The position numbers and the translations under genes were made by a program. This document shows positions 1-6,383 of a stretch of 13,473 nt of DNA, piece by piece (positions within the stretch are counted from its first letter, which is position 1; each line of letters starts with the position of its first letter). The notes beneath the pieces were generated by a model. The model searched no databases. It worked only from the letters and a program-made list of their open reading frames with translations, and was not told the DNA's origin. Source of the stretch: Bryobacteraceae bacterium (lineage in GTDB: Bacteria; Acidobacteriota; Terriglobia; Bryobacterales; Bryobacteraceae); contig JAICMB010000028.1 in NCBI GenBank assembly GCA_025929455.1, forward strand, positions 1 to 13,473, written 5' to 3'.

Positions 1-1
1 A

Positions 2-529
2 GCGCTCGAAAACATGGCGGATCTGTTCGTGCGTTTTGGCGGACATAGGCAGGCCGCCGGGGTGACGCTTCGCGCCAAACGTGTACCGGAGTTCCGGCGG
101 CGTTTCGCGGAGTTCGCGGCGCGGCAATTGGGCCCGACGGATTTTGTGCCGCGGCTCAGTATCGATGCCGTTGCAGATTTGACGGAGCTGGACGATGAGG
201 GCGCGAAGCAGTTACTCGCACTTGAGCCGTTCGGCTGCGCGAATCCGGAACCGGTGATAGCGCTCCTCGATGCCGAGATAACAGGCGCGCCGTGTGTGTT
301 CAAAGAAAAGCATTTGCGGCTTTCGGTGCGGCGCCGCGGCCGGCTCCTCAGCATCACGGCTTGGAATCTGGCCCAGCGCGCGGCAGAGTTTCCGGCCGGC
401 ATGCGTGTCGACGCGGCGTTTAAGCTCGAGCGCGATAGCTACTCCGAAGCGCGCGGATACAGCGCGTGGCGCGCGATCCTGAAAGACATTCGCCTGGCGG
501 CGGCGATAGCGGGAAGCGCGGCGGTGTAG
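2..529 (+). CDS. recJ: RecJ single-stranded-DNA exonuclease, C-terminal part (5' truncated by window edge)
   Basis: This is the C-terminal end of the 5'-3' single-strand-specific exonuclease used in recombination and repair. The frame is open from base 2, so the catalytic DHH half lies outside the window. The motif GGHRQAAG, near the start of the visible part, is the hallmark of the DHHA1 domain of RecJ-type phosphoesterases. A C-terminal OB-fold-like section follows, with the family-typical LEPFGCANPEP about 70 residues later and a basic strand pattern (LRLSVRRRGR). About 175 residues are visible and the gene stops with TAG at 527-529. The ATG at 14-16 is internal, not the start. The next gene starts 108 nt downstream on the same strand, so cotranscription is possible but not shown. 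The assignment rests on the GGHxxAAG motif and the following OB segment, and I am confident of it. Confidence 0.9.
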   Translation, partial: ALENMADLFVRFGGHRQAAGVTLRAKRVPEFRRRFAEFAARQLGPTDFVPRLSIDAVADLTELDDEGAKQLLALEPFGCANPEPVIALLDAEITGAPCVFKEKHLRLSVRRRGRLLSITAWNLAQRAAEFPAGMRVDAAFKLERDSYSEARGYSAWRAILKDIRLAAAIAGSAAV

Positions 530-558
530 ATTGGGGCATTGCGGACCCGGTACGGGCG

Positions 559-600
559 AAGTACTACGGCAGAACCATGCGATTGTGGCCAAAGTACTAC
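559..600 (+). repeat. Pair of 9-bp direct repeats AAGTACTAC upstream of the 638 gene
   Basis: AAGTACTAC occurs at 559-567 and again at 592-600, exactly 33 bp apart or about three helical turns. Each copy contains the palindrome AGTACT. The pair lies in the 108-nt gap between recJ and the next gene and ends 37 nt before that gene's ATG. The spacing is what one would expect if a regulator bound both copies on the same face of the helix. That role is inference; only the repeat is seen. Confidence 0.45.
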
Positions 601-637
601 TGACGACGCCCGGGCAGACGCCGCATACTGAGGCGGT

Positions 638-1264
638 ATGACACCGCTTGCCACTCCGGTCGAAGACAGCGCGGCATTGCAACTGCCGCCGATCATCCTG
701 CACCCGTTTTCCGAGCCGGGCGGCCCGCAATCGCTGCTTGAAAGTTCGCGTGCGAGTCTCATGATGCAAGGTCTTCTGCCACCAGGCACGCGCTCCGCGG
801 ATGAATTGAGCCGCAAGCTACTGGCCGGCCGCTTTTCCGAAATCCGTATGCTGTTCTATATCGGCAAGGACCTCACGCGCTGGCTCGACCAGTGCATGGA
901 AATTGCCGAACGCCATCCGGAGTTGCTGCCCGCGGGCGTACGCCGCCAAAGTTTCGTCGACCTGCTGCTCGATCACGCACCTGCGGAGGTCGAGCAGAAG
1001 TTACGCCAATGGGGCGTGGCCGATTACCGCGCAATCTTCTCACGAGCCCTGGCGCTGAACACGGTTTTTTCCCAGGTCCCCGCGCGCGCTGCCGTGACAC
1101 CGGAGTTTTTGCAAAACTATTTCCGCTACGCCGACCAAATATTCGTCGCCATGCGGCAACTCGAGCCGTACGCCACGCTCTCCCGCGCGCAGTTTCATTT
1201 CGACCTCTACTCCTCTGCCGAATACACGCGCCTGCTCGAAAGCGCCTGGGAACAGACGGCGTAG
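638..1264 (+). CDS. Conserved-looking hypothetical protein, 208 residues
   Basis: I do not recognise the family. The product is 208 residues with no signal peptide, no membrane segment and no metal- or nucleotide-binding motif I can name. Residues from about 55 onward look mostly alpha-helical, with regularly spaced Leu and Ala and several aromatic residues (for example MLFYIGKDLTRWLDQCMEIA). There is a Pro-rich leader at about residues 15-30. The start at 638 is supported by GAGG at 630-633, with 4 nt between it and the ATG. Codon use (GC-rich third positions) matches its neighbours, so I take it as a real gene. It follows recJ on the same strand and is separated by 191 nt from the membrane-protein gene, where a separate promoter is likely. 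No role can be assigned from context. Confidence 0.75.
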   Translation: MTPLATPVEDSAALQLPPIILHPFSEPGGPQSLLESSRASLMMQGLLPPGTRSADELSRKLLAGRFSEIRMLFYIGKDLTRWLDQCMEIAERHPELLPAGVRRQSFVDLLLDHAPAEVEQKLRQWGVADYRAIFSRALALNTVFSQVPARAAVTPEFLQNYFRYADQIFVAMRQLEPYATLSRAQFHFDLYSSAEYTRLLESAWEQTA

Positions 1265-1378
1265 GCAGTAGACCTTACGTTAGAACGGCAGCCCTGGAGT
1301 TTACCGTTTCGCCGCTCGCCACAGCGTAAAGCTTGCCGGAAACCGTGTCGGTGTGGCACGGGTTTGCGTCCGCGCGAC

Positions 1379-1387
1379 TGCTATTCT
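1379..1387 (+). promoter_or_regulatory. Candidate extended -10 promoter element (TGCTATTCT) upstream of the 1456 gene
   Basis: TGC-TATTCT matches the extended -10 pattern TGnTATAAT at the TG and at four of six -10 bases. There is no good -35 at normal spacing, which extended -10 promoters can tolerate. A start about 7 nt downstream would fall at about 1394, the first base of the hairpin described next. The support is pattern only. Confidence 0.3.
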
Positions 1388-1393
1388 GATATC

Positions 1394-1418
1394 GCACGTC
1401 AAGTGGAACTTGGCGTGC
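1394..1418 (+). promoter_or_regulatory. Hairpin in the leader of the 1456 gene
   Basis: GCACGTCAAG (1394-1403) can pair with CTTGGCGTGC (1409-1418) across the 5-nt loop TGGAA. This gives ten pairs, one of them a T-G wobble. No T-run follows, so it is not an intrinsic terminator. It lies 37 nt upstream of the ATG at 1456. It could be a 5' mRNA stem, or as DNA an operator. The pairing is seen; the role is inferred. Confidence 0.45.
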
Positions 1419-1455
1419 AATTCGCGCATCCGGGGAAGCAGACCGCGGGTTAACC

Positions 1456-3042
1456 ATGCAGGCGTTAAACGAACGAGCGGAAGACGGCACCGGACGGGGC
1501 GACGTCCTACGTGCGGCCCTGCGACGGGCGTTACGCCGCTACCGTTTCCTTACAGTTGTCAATGAGCTGGCCCTCGCATCCGCCGCAGTCTTCGCCGCGG
1601 TTGCCATTCTGCTGATAACCGGAACTGAAGTTTTGACATGGTATTGGCTTGCTGGTTTATCCGTGCTCGCGGCCGGCATTTGCGGATGGCGGCTGCGCCG
1701 GCGCTCGCTTTCGCCGTACCGCATGGCACGATTGATCGACCAGCGGCTCGAGTTACACGACGCGCTTTCGACAGCCTGGTATTTCCACGAGCATCCTGGC
1801 GCGACGTCCTCGCGTGCGACCGTCGAACAGCAGGCCGCCATGGCGGAACGTGCCGCCCGCGATGTGAACGTCAAGACCGCCTTGCCGTTCCGTTTTAGCC
1901 GTTGCATGTATTTGAGCGGCAGCATTGCCGCTGCCGCGATCTGTATTTTCGGCTTACGCTACGGAATTACGCGCAGTCTCGATCTGCGTCCGGCGCTGGT
2001 TCAGATTCGTTTCGACACGTTCCTGAGCTCGGACCAGCCGCAGACCAATAAGAAAGCCGCGAATCCGCTACTAGCCAAAGCGTCGACTCCGGTCGAGCAG
2101 ATGGGTCTTTCGTTCGACCCCTGGCACGCCAAAGCAGACGATCGCACCGGCACGCCGGAGGACGAGCTTGCAACCACCGGCGCATCGAAGGCTGAGAACA
2201 AGAGCAGCGGCGCCGCGGCGGAGGACAAGCGAGAAGGCAACCCTAGCGCGCAACAGCCGGAGCAGCAGGGCGAGGCGAGCGCGGGCAATCGCAGCGCTCC
2301 CGGCCAGCGCAACGCAGCGGCGTCACCCTCCGAAGACGGCCAGCGTTCCGCTCAACAACAGAACGGGCCGCAACGCGCGTCGGCGGGAAGTGGCAATTCG
2401 AGCCTGACGGATAAGATGCGCGATGCACTTTCGAACCTGCTCGCCAAATTGCATATGCAGCCCAAAGAGGGCGGCGCAAACTCCGCTTCGCAGAATGGAC
2501 GCGAAGGTGGACGCGAGATGGCGAAAAACGGCGCCCTTCGAGATCAGAACGGCTCGCCTGCCCCCGGCAAAGGGCAGCAGCAGGCAAACGCCTCGCCGGA
2601 CGGGCAGGGCGACCCGCAGCAGAGCGCCGGATCGCAGTCTCAGAATGCCTCCGGGAAGAGTGCCGGGCACGATGCGCAGCGCGATAGCGCCCAGCAGGGC
2701 AACAGCGGTGCGGGCTCGCAGGACGGCGACAAAGATGCGAAAGAAGCCGCGCAACTCGCCGCGATGGGCAAGATCAGCGAGATCCTCGGCAAGCGTTCAC
2801 AGAACGTCAGCGGCGAAGTGATGGTGGAGGTGGCGCCGGGCCGTCAGAGACTGCGCACCGCATGGTCGAGCCGCCGCGCGCAGCACGCCGATACCGGCGG
2901 AGAGATCAGCCGCGATGAAGTCCCGCTCGCGTACCAGCAGTACGTGCAGCAGTACTTCGAAGCGATTCGGAAACAGCCACCGCTCGCCGCGCCGCAGTCG
3001 CGCGCGAAATCCGAACCGCCGCGCGCGGGCGCCACCTTCTGA
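1456..3042 (+). CDS. Membrane-anchored protein with long Gln/Ser/Gly-rich low-complexity region, 528 residues
   Basis: Function unknown. A basic N-terminus (residues 1-30) is followed by membrane segments at about 33-55 and 58-80. A soluble helical stretch, including RMARLIDQRLELHDALSTA at about residues 91-110, precedes a third segment at about 149-170. With a positive-inside start, the remainder (171-528) would be outside the cytoplasm. Residues about 215-445 are dominated by Gln, Ser, Gly, Ala and Asn and look disordered, with one helical island (SLTDKMRDALSNLLAKLH, 316-333). A folded-looking tail (453-528) ends with the tyrosine-rich helix AYQQYVQQYFEAIRK. The N-terminal layout and the LIDQRL..HDALSTA stretch recall DUF4175-type proteins found beside MoxR/BatA-like gene clusters. 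That is a loose resemblance, and no such cluster is visible here. The start at 1456 has only a weak, distant GGGGAAG (1432-1438). The TGA is followed by 141 nt before glgC. Confidence 0.8.
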   Translation: MQALNERAEDGTGRGDVLRAALRRALRRYRFLTVVNELALASAAVFAAVAILLITGTEVLTWYWLAGLSVLAAGICGWRLRRRSLSPYRMARLIDQRLELHDALSTAWYFHEHPGATSSRATVEQQAAMAERAARDVNVKTALPFRFSRCMYLSGSIAAAAICIFGLRYGITRSLDLRPALVQIRFDTFLSSDQPQTNKKAANPLLAKASTPVEQMGLSFDPWHAKADDRTGTPEDELATTGASKAENKSSGAAAEDKREGNPSAQQPEQQGEASAGNRSAPGQRNAAASPSEDGQRSAQQQNGPQRASAGSGNSSLTDKMRDALSNLLAKLHMQPKEGGANSASQNGREGGREMAKNGALRDQNGSPAPGKGQQQANASPDGQGDPQQSAGSQSQNASGKSAGHDAQRDSAQQGNSGAGSQDGDKDAKEAAQLAAMGKISEILGKRSQNVSGEVMVEVAPGRQRLRTAWSSRRAQHADTGGEISRDEVPLAYQQYVQQYFEAIRKQPPLAAPQSRAKSEPPRAGATF

Positions 3043-3170
3043 GCGCGCGCCTGGCTTTCTTGCGTTGTTACCGCCTACGCTGTTTTACTAGGACTTGCAC
3101 CTGTAGGCTGCGATTCTTCCCGCGGTCCTGCGGCTGCGGTTGTCGATGCGGCAGCTTGCGTATACAACCC

Positions 3171-3175
3171 GGAGG
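3171..3175 (+). promoter_or_regulatory. Ribosome binding site of glgC (GGAGG)
   Basis: A perfect GGAGG lies 8 nt upstream of the ATG at 3184. It fixes the glgC start, although the same frame stays open upstream to the TGA at 3040-3042 without any start codon. It is the best Shine-Dalgarno sequence in the window. Confidence 0.75.
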
Positions 3176-3183
3176 CTATTGGC

Positions 3184-4437
3184 ATGGAACTGCGCGTCCT
3201 GGCGTTCGTGCTCGCCGGAGGCAAAGGTACCCGTCTCTATCCGCTCACGAAAGAGCGCGCCAAACCGGCTGTGCCGTTTGGCGGGCGGTACCGGATTATC
3301 GACTTCGTCCTCAGCAATCTCGTTAATTCCGGTATCTACTCGATTTATGTGCTGGTGCAGTTTAAAAGCCAGTCGCTTCTACAACACTTGCGGGAAGGCT
3401 GGGAAGCGAGCAGCCTGCTGCGCAGTCATTTCATAATTCCGGTTCCTGCACAGATGCGCTCGCCGGGCGAGGACTGGTACCAGGGCACCGCCGACGCGAT
3501 TTATCAGAACATCAATCTCGTCGAGCAGGCCGAGCCGCATCTCGTCGTCATCTTCGGCGCCGATCATATTTACCGCATGAATGTGCGCGAGATGATCGAG
3601 TTTCACATGCAGAAGAGCGCGCACGTCACAGTGTCGGCGATTCCGGTGCCCAAAGAGCAGGCATTCGAGTTTGGTGTTCTTGAGACCAATGCGGACGGCA
3701 GGATCATCGGGTTCCATGAAAAGAAAGCGGACGCGCCCACGCTGCCAGGCGACCCGAGCCGCGTGTACGCATCGATGGGCAATTACATTTTTTCGACCAA
3801 GCTGCTCACCGATGAGCTGTATGCCGACGCGGGCAACCCGGACAGCTCGCACGACTTCGGCCGCGACATTCTGCCAAATCTGATCGGGCGCGCCGAAATG
3901 TACGCCTACGATTTTCAGACGAACCGCATCCCGGGCGACCCGCCTGGCGCGCCCGTCTATTGGCGCGACGTCGGAACGCTCGACGCGTATTTCGAAGCCA
4001 GCATGGATTTGCGCGCGGTGTCGCCGGTGCTGAATCTGTATAACCGGCAGTGGCCGCTGCTGACGGCCGGCTACTCGGACCCACCCGCGAAATTCATTTT
4101 CGATGTTGAGGGCCGGCGTGGACAGGCGCTCGATTCGATTGTCTCGGGCGGCGCGATTCTGTCCGGTGGATTGGTGCGCGGGTCCGTGATGGGCCGTGGC
4201 GTGCGCGTGCACTCGGGCGCCTATGTTGAGGATTCAATCTTGTTCGATAACTGCGACATTGGCCGCCGCGCGCGCGTGCGCCGCGCCATTCTCGACAAGA
4301 ACGTGCATATTCCGGAGGACGCGACGGTCGGCTACGACGAGGACAGCGACAAACTGCTATATCACGTGACCGAAAGCGGCATCGTGGTCGTCGAGGGCCA
4401 TCGCTCGCCGGTCGACGTGTCGCGTATCATCATTTAA
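3184..4437 (+). CDS. glgC: Glucose-1-phosphate adenylyltransferase (ADP-glucose pyrophosphorylase)
   Basis: GlgC makes ADP-glucose from glucose-1-phosphate and ATP, the committed, allosterically controlled step of bacterial glycogen synthesis in the cytoplasm. The 417 residues match the usual length. The N-terminal nucleotidyltransferase signature AGGKGTRLYPLT starts at residue 11 and is followed by the AKPAVPFGGRYRIID segment, whose Lys27 corresponds to the effector-site lysine region. Downstream are YQGTADAIYQN, GADHIYRMN with the metal-binding Asp127, and FHEKK (Glu179, Lys180), the sugar-phosphate region. The last 120 or so residues carry the left-handed beta-helix hexapeptide pattern typical of the family. 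The start is set by GGAGG at 3171-3175. The next gene begins 2 nt after the TAA, so the two are probably translated together. No other glycogen gene is adjacent; treZ is about 8 kb away. The assignment is secure. Confidence 0.97.
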   Translation: MELRVLAFVLAGGKGTRLYPLTKERAKPAVPFGGRYRIIDFVLSNLVNSGIYSIYVLVQFKSQSLLQHLREGWEASSLLRSHFIIPVPAQMRSPGEDWYQGTADAIYQNINLVEQAEPHLVVIFGADHIYRMNVREMIEFHMQKSAHVTVSAIPVPKEQAFEFGVLETNADGRIIGFHEKKADAPTLPGDPSRVYASMGNYIFSTKLLTDELYADAGNPDSSHDFGRDILPNLIGRAEMYAYDFQTNRIPGDPPGAPVYWRDVGTLDAYFEASMDLRAVSPVLNLYNRQWPLLTAGYSDPPAKFIFDVEGRRGQALDSIVSGGAILSGGLVRGSVMGRGVRVHSGAYVEDSILFDNCDIGRRARVRRAILDKNVHIPEDATVGYDEDSDKLLYHVTESGIVVVEGHRSPVDVSRIII

Positions 4438-4439
4438 CT

Positions 4440-5084
4440 GTGCCGATTCGTTCCTACAGTGTCGTGAAAGGTTCGCCGGAGGACGCGTCTGTTAAATACG
4501 ATGCGGCCGGGCGGAACCCGCACTATCACATCCACCTGCGGACCGACGCCGGCGACACATGGGACGTCGCAGTAAATATCGAGTCGCAGGACGGGTCGGA
4601 GGTGCTGTACCTCATCGACGATAACTTCACGCCGCCGAATGCTGGCTTACTCGATGAAACGGCGAGCGGGCTGACACCGCTCGACAACGTTGCCGGCGGG
4701 TTGGCGCTCGATTACGTGCGCGAAGGGATCAACGGCGCGCCCATGGTGGACCGCACCGACATGGCTCTGCTTCCGATCGGCGTTCCCGCGCGCGATGCCG
4801 CAAACGATCTACACAACGGCATCGTGGATCTGTTCAATCGTGCCAAGGCGAACGGCGGGATCATGTATACGTTCGGCAGCGCTTATGCGAACCCGAACGG
4901 CATCCACGACATTCATATGAACCAAGGCAATCCGCTCGGCGGGGGCCACGAGCAGGATAATGGCGTTTGGCAGGATGGGGCGCTGTTCGTGCAGTTTACA
5001 GCAGAGCAGAAGTGGTCGGCGCTGTTTATCGCGTTCCAGACGGAGAGTTGGCGCACGGACGCGGATGGGAATCCAACAGTCTAA
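4440..5084 (+). CDS. DUF2278 (YukJ-like) protein
   Basis: This 214-residue protein belongs, by pattern, to the DUF2278/YukJ family, whose biochemical role is not established. Family-like blocks are the opening PIRSYSVVKGSPEDA, then NPHYHIHLRTDAGDTWDVAVN, then a central ALDYVREG. The most diagnostic is GIHDIHMNQGNP, followed by NGVWQDGALFVQF, WSALFIAFQTESW and a final acidic TDADGN. His- and Asn-rich motifs of this kind suggest metal or ligand binding, but I know of no proof. There is no signal peptide. The start is GTG at 4440, only 2 nt after the glgC stop and without a clear Shine-Dalgarno sequence. Translation therefore probably depends on ribosomes finishing glgC. The stop at 5082-5084 is 17 nt before the antitoxin gene, so all four genes may share a transcript. 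The family call is good; function unknown. Confidence 0.88.
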   Translation: MPIRSYSVVKGSPEDASVKYDAAGRNPHYHIHLRTDAGDTWDVAVNIESQDGSEVLYLIDDNFTPPNAGLLDETASGLTPLDNVAGGLALDYVREGINGAPMVDRTDMALLPIGVPARDAANDLHNGIVDLFNRAKANGGIMYTFGSAYANPNGIHDIHMNQGNPLGGGHEQDNGVWQDGALFVQFTAEQKWSALFIAFQTESWRTDADGNPTV

Positions 5085-5101
5085 AGCGGTAACCTTCGAA
5101 T

Positions 5102-5359
5102 ATGGCGGACCTACGTGGACCGGCACCAGCTTCCGCAGAGCAGTTGGCGAAAGAACTTGCGCATCCCAGCGCCAATGCGATCTGGGATCGCGCGTTAGAG
5201 ATCTTCGGCGATGAAGCGAAAGCGCGGAGCTGGATTACAACGCCACGCGATCTGTTTGATGGCCGCACGCCTGAGGAACTCATCGAAACGGGAGATCCGG
5301 CAGAGCAACGTCGGGTGCTCGAAATCCTGATTCGAATTGATTACGGCGTCTTCTCCTGA
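5102..5359 (+). CDS. RES/Xre-type antitoxin reduced to the toxin-binding (DUF2384/MbcA-ParS-Xre) domain
   Basis: The 85-residue product corresponds to the C-terminal toxin-binding domain of antitoxins paired with RES toxins. The sequence AIWDRALEIFGDEAKARSWI (27-46) is followed by TPRDLFDGRTPEELIETGD and a terminal LIRIDYGVFS, the expected order for this domain. Typical relatives are about 110-160 residues and carry an N-terminal helix-turn-helix DNA-binding domain, which is absent here. An in-frame TAA at 5090-5092, nine bases before the ATG plus one codon step, rules out an upstream start in this frame. The short first 20 residues (Ala/Pro-rich) do not look like a helix-turn-helix remnant. 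The gene lies 17 nt after the DUF2278 gene and 5 nt before the toxin gene. Without a DNA-binding domain, autorepression of the kind known for full-length members is not expected. Confidence 0.88.
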   Translation: MADLRGPAPASAEQLAKELAHPSANAIWDRALEIFGDEAKARSWITTPRDLFDGRTPEELIETGDPAEQRRVLEILIRIDYGVFS

Positions 5360-5364
5360 GGTGC

Positions 5365-5811
5365 ATGACCGTTTACCGAATGCACCGGGCCAAGCGGGCT
5401 GCAACAGATTACACCGGTGCAATGGTCGCGGGCGGGCGGTGGAATCCAATTGGGATCGCCATGCTGTACACTGCCGAGCACCTGTCGCTCGCTTGTCTGG
5501 AAGTGCTGGTCCATCTCGACAAGAATCAGTTGCCGCGCGATTACGTCTGGTCGAAAACGGAGTTGCTGGACAGCCCCGAACTGTTAAGTACCACAGTTCC
5601 GACGAGTGTCACCGCGTGTCAAGTTTCAGGAGCGACATGGATCCGCGCAGGCAATCAACTCGCCATCCGAGTGCCGTCCGTGATCATCCCGGACGAATAT
5701 AATGTGCTGCTCAATCCCAATCACACCGCGTATGCGTCTGTCCCGTGGAGCGAGCCGCGTCCATTCAATTTCGATCCGCGGCTCTTGGCGTCGGAGCCAC
5801 GGATGCTGTAG
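5365..5811 (+). CDS. RES-domain toxin (NAD+-degrading type II toxin)
   Basis: This 148-residue protein matches the RES family. Characterised members (MbcT, Res) destroy cellular NAD+, and a relative (ParT) ADP-ribosylates phosphoribosyl-pyrophosphate synthetase. The name-giving features are present: VYRMHR at the N-terminus, GGRWNPIG with Arg25, LYTAEHLSLACLEVLVHL with Tyr35 and Glu46, and a C-terminal PNHTAYASVPW..PRPFNFDPRL. The Arg-Tyr-Glu spacing (10 and 11 residues) fits the active-site pattern I recall for the family. Length is normal and nothing is broken, so the toxin is expected to be active. The ATG lies 5 nt after the antitoxin TGA, with GAGG (5358-5361) overlapping that stop, a layout that couples toxin to antitoxin translation. 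The gene ends 33 nt from the end of the convergent ssb gene. Confidence 0.93.
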   Translation: MTVYRMHRAKRAATDYTGAMVAGGRWNPIGIAMLYTAEHLSLACLEVLVHLDKNQLPRDYVWSKTELLDSPELLSTTVPTSVTACQVSGATWIRAGNQLAIRVPSVIIPDEYNVLLNPNHTAYASVPWSEPRPFNFDPRLLASEPRML

Positions 5812-5844
5812 TCCGCCGTCTCCCGCGTTCACGCACGGCTCACG

Positions 5845-6306
5845 CTAAAACGGAACGTCGTCGTCGCTAATTCCGCCGCCGAAATCGTCCGCGGGCGCGC
5901 TTGCAACCGCGCTCTGCGGCCGCGAGGTGCTGCGCGGTTGACTTGCGAAGCCGGGTTCGCTGCCGCCTTCGCGATTGCCGCTCAGCAGGATCACGTCGTC
6001 GGCAACCACTTCCGTGCGGTACTGTTTCTTGCCTTCTTTGTCGTCGAAGGAGCGCGTCTGAATGCGGCCTTCGACGTACACCTGCTTGCCCTTGGTCAGA
6101 TAATTCGCCAGGTTTTCCGAGCGCCACAGCACAACGTTGACCCAGTCGGTTTCTTCTTTCCACTCGCCCGTCTGCTGGTCCTTCCAGCGGCGGTTCGTTG
6201 CAACGGAAAAATTGGTTACGGCCACGCCCGACGGCGTGAACTTCGTCTCGGCGTCCCGGCCGAGATGGCCCACAAGAATGGCCTTATTGACACTGCGGCT
6301 TGCCAT
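5845..6306 (-). CDS. ssb: Single-stranded DNA-binding protein
   Basis: SSB coats single-stranded DNA during replication, repair and recombination and recruits partner enzymes. The 153-residue product has the OB-fold at about residues 1-105. It opens with VNKAILVGHLGRDAE and includes TNFSVATNRRWKD, TDWVNVVLWRSENLANYL and GKQVYVEGRIQTRSF. A Ser/Pro/Ala-rich linker follows (about 110-140). The acidic tip DDDVPF (148-153) is the standard partner-binding tail. The length is slightly short of E. coli SSB and usual for many bacteria. The start is the ATG at 6304-6306; I see no clear Shine-Dalgarno sequence. Nine bases upstream of it lies the palindrome ACTGTATCACAGT, in the divergent spacer shared with modB. 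RecJ, whose 3' end opens this window, is among the known SSB partners, but the two genes are 5 kb apart. Confidence 0.97.
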   Translation of the reverse strand: MASRSVNKAILVGHLGRDAETKFTPSGVAVTNFSVATNRRWKDQQTGEWKEETDWVNVVLWRSENLANYLTKGKQVYVEGRIQTRSFDDKEGKKQYRTEVVADDVILLSGNREGGSEPGFASQPRSTSRPQSAVASAPADDFGGGISDDDVPF

Positions 6307-6315
6307 TAGAATTGC

Positions 6316-6328
6316 ACTGTATCACAGT
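6316..6328. promoter_or_regulatory. 13-bp palindrome ACTGTATCACAGT between divergent ssb and modB
   Basis: ACTGT (6316-6320) and ACAGT (6324-6328) are perfect inverted repeats around ATC. The site is 9 bp upstream of the ssb start and 55 bp upstream of modB, in the 77-bp divergent spacer. It is shorter than a CTGT-N8-ACAG LexA box and does not look like a ModE site. It is a candidate operator for ssb, modB or both. The regulator is unknown. Confidence 0.35.
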
Positions 6329-6383
6329 CCCGCGCGTTATCCCCGGCCGCCGGCGGACCCGCTGCTAGAATCGTGTTTTCCCG

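Noticed and set aside
1354..1366. Possible sigma-54 promoter (TGGCACG followed by TTGC)
   Set aside because: The GG and GC elements are separated by 9 bp instead of the required 10, and sigma-54 tolerates little variation. The extended -10 at 1379-1387 is a better candidate.
3140..3166. Possible glgC promoter TTGTCG / TATACA
   Set aside because: The spacer is only 15 bp and the predicted start would fall inside the ribosome binding site.
3043..3183. Frame open upstream of glgC, in frame with both glgC and the preceding gene, reading like a lipoprotein signal (AVLLGLAPVGC)
   Set aside because: It has no ATG, GTG or TTG start, it follows a TGA directly, and glgC has a strong GGAGG at the right distance from its own ATG. 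Pro at lipobox position -3 is also unfavourable. Probably chance or an eroded gene.
3379..4212. Antisense open frame (277 codons) within glgC
   Set aside because: It is the reverse shadow of a secure glgC, with no recognisable domain and no ribosome site.
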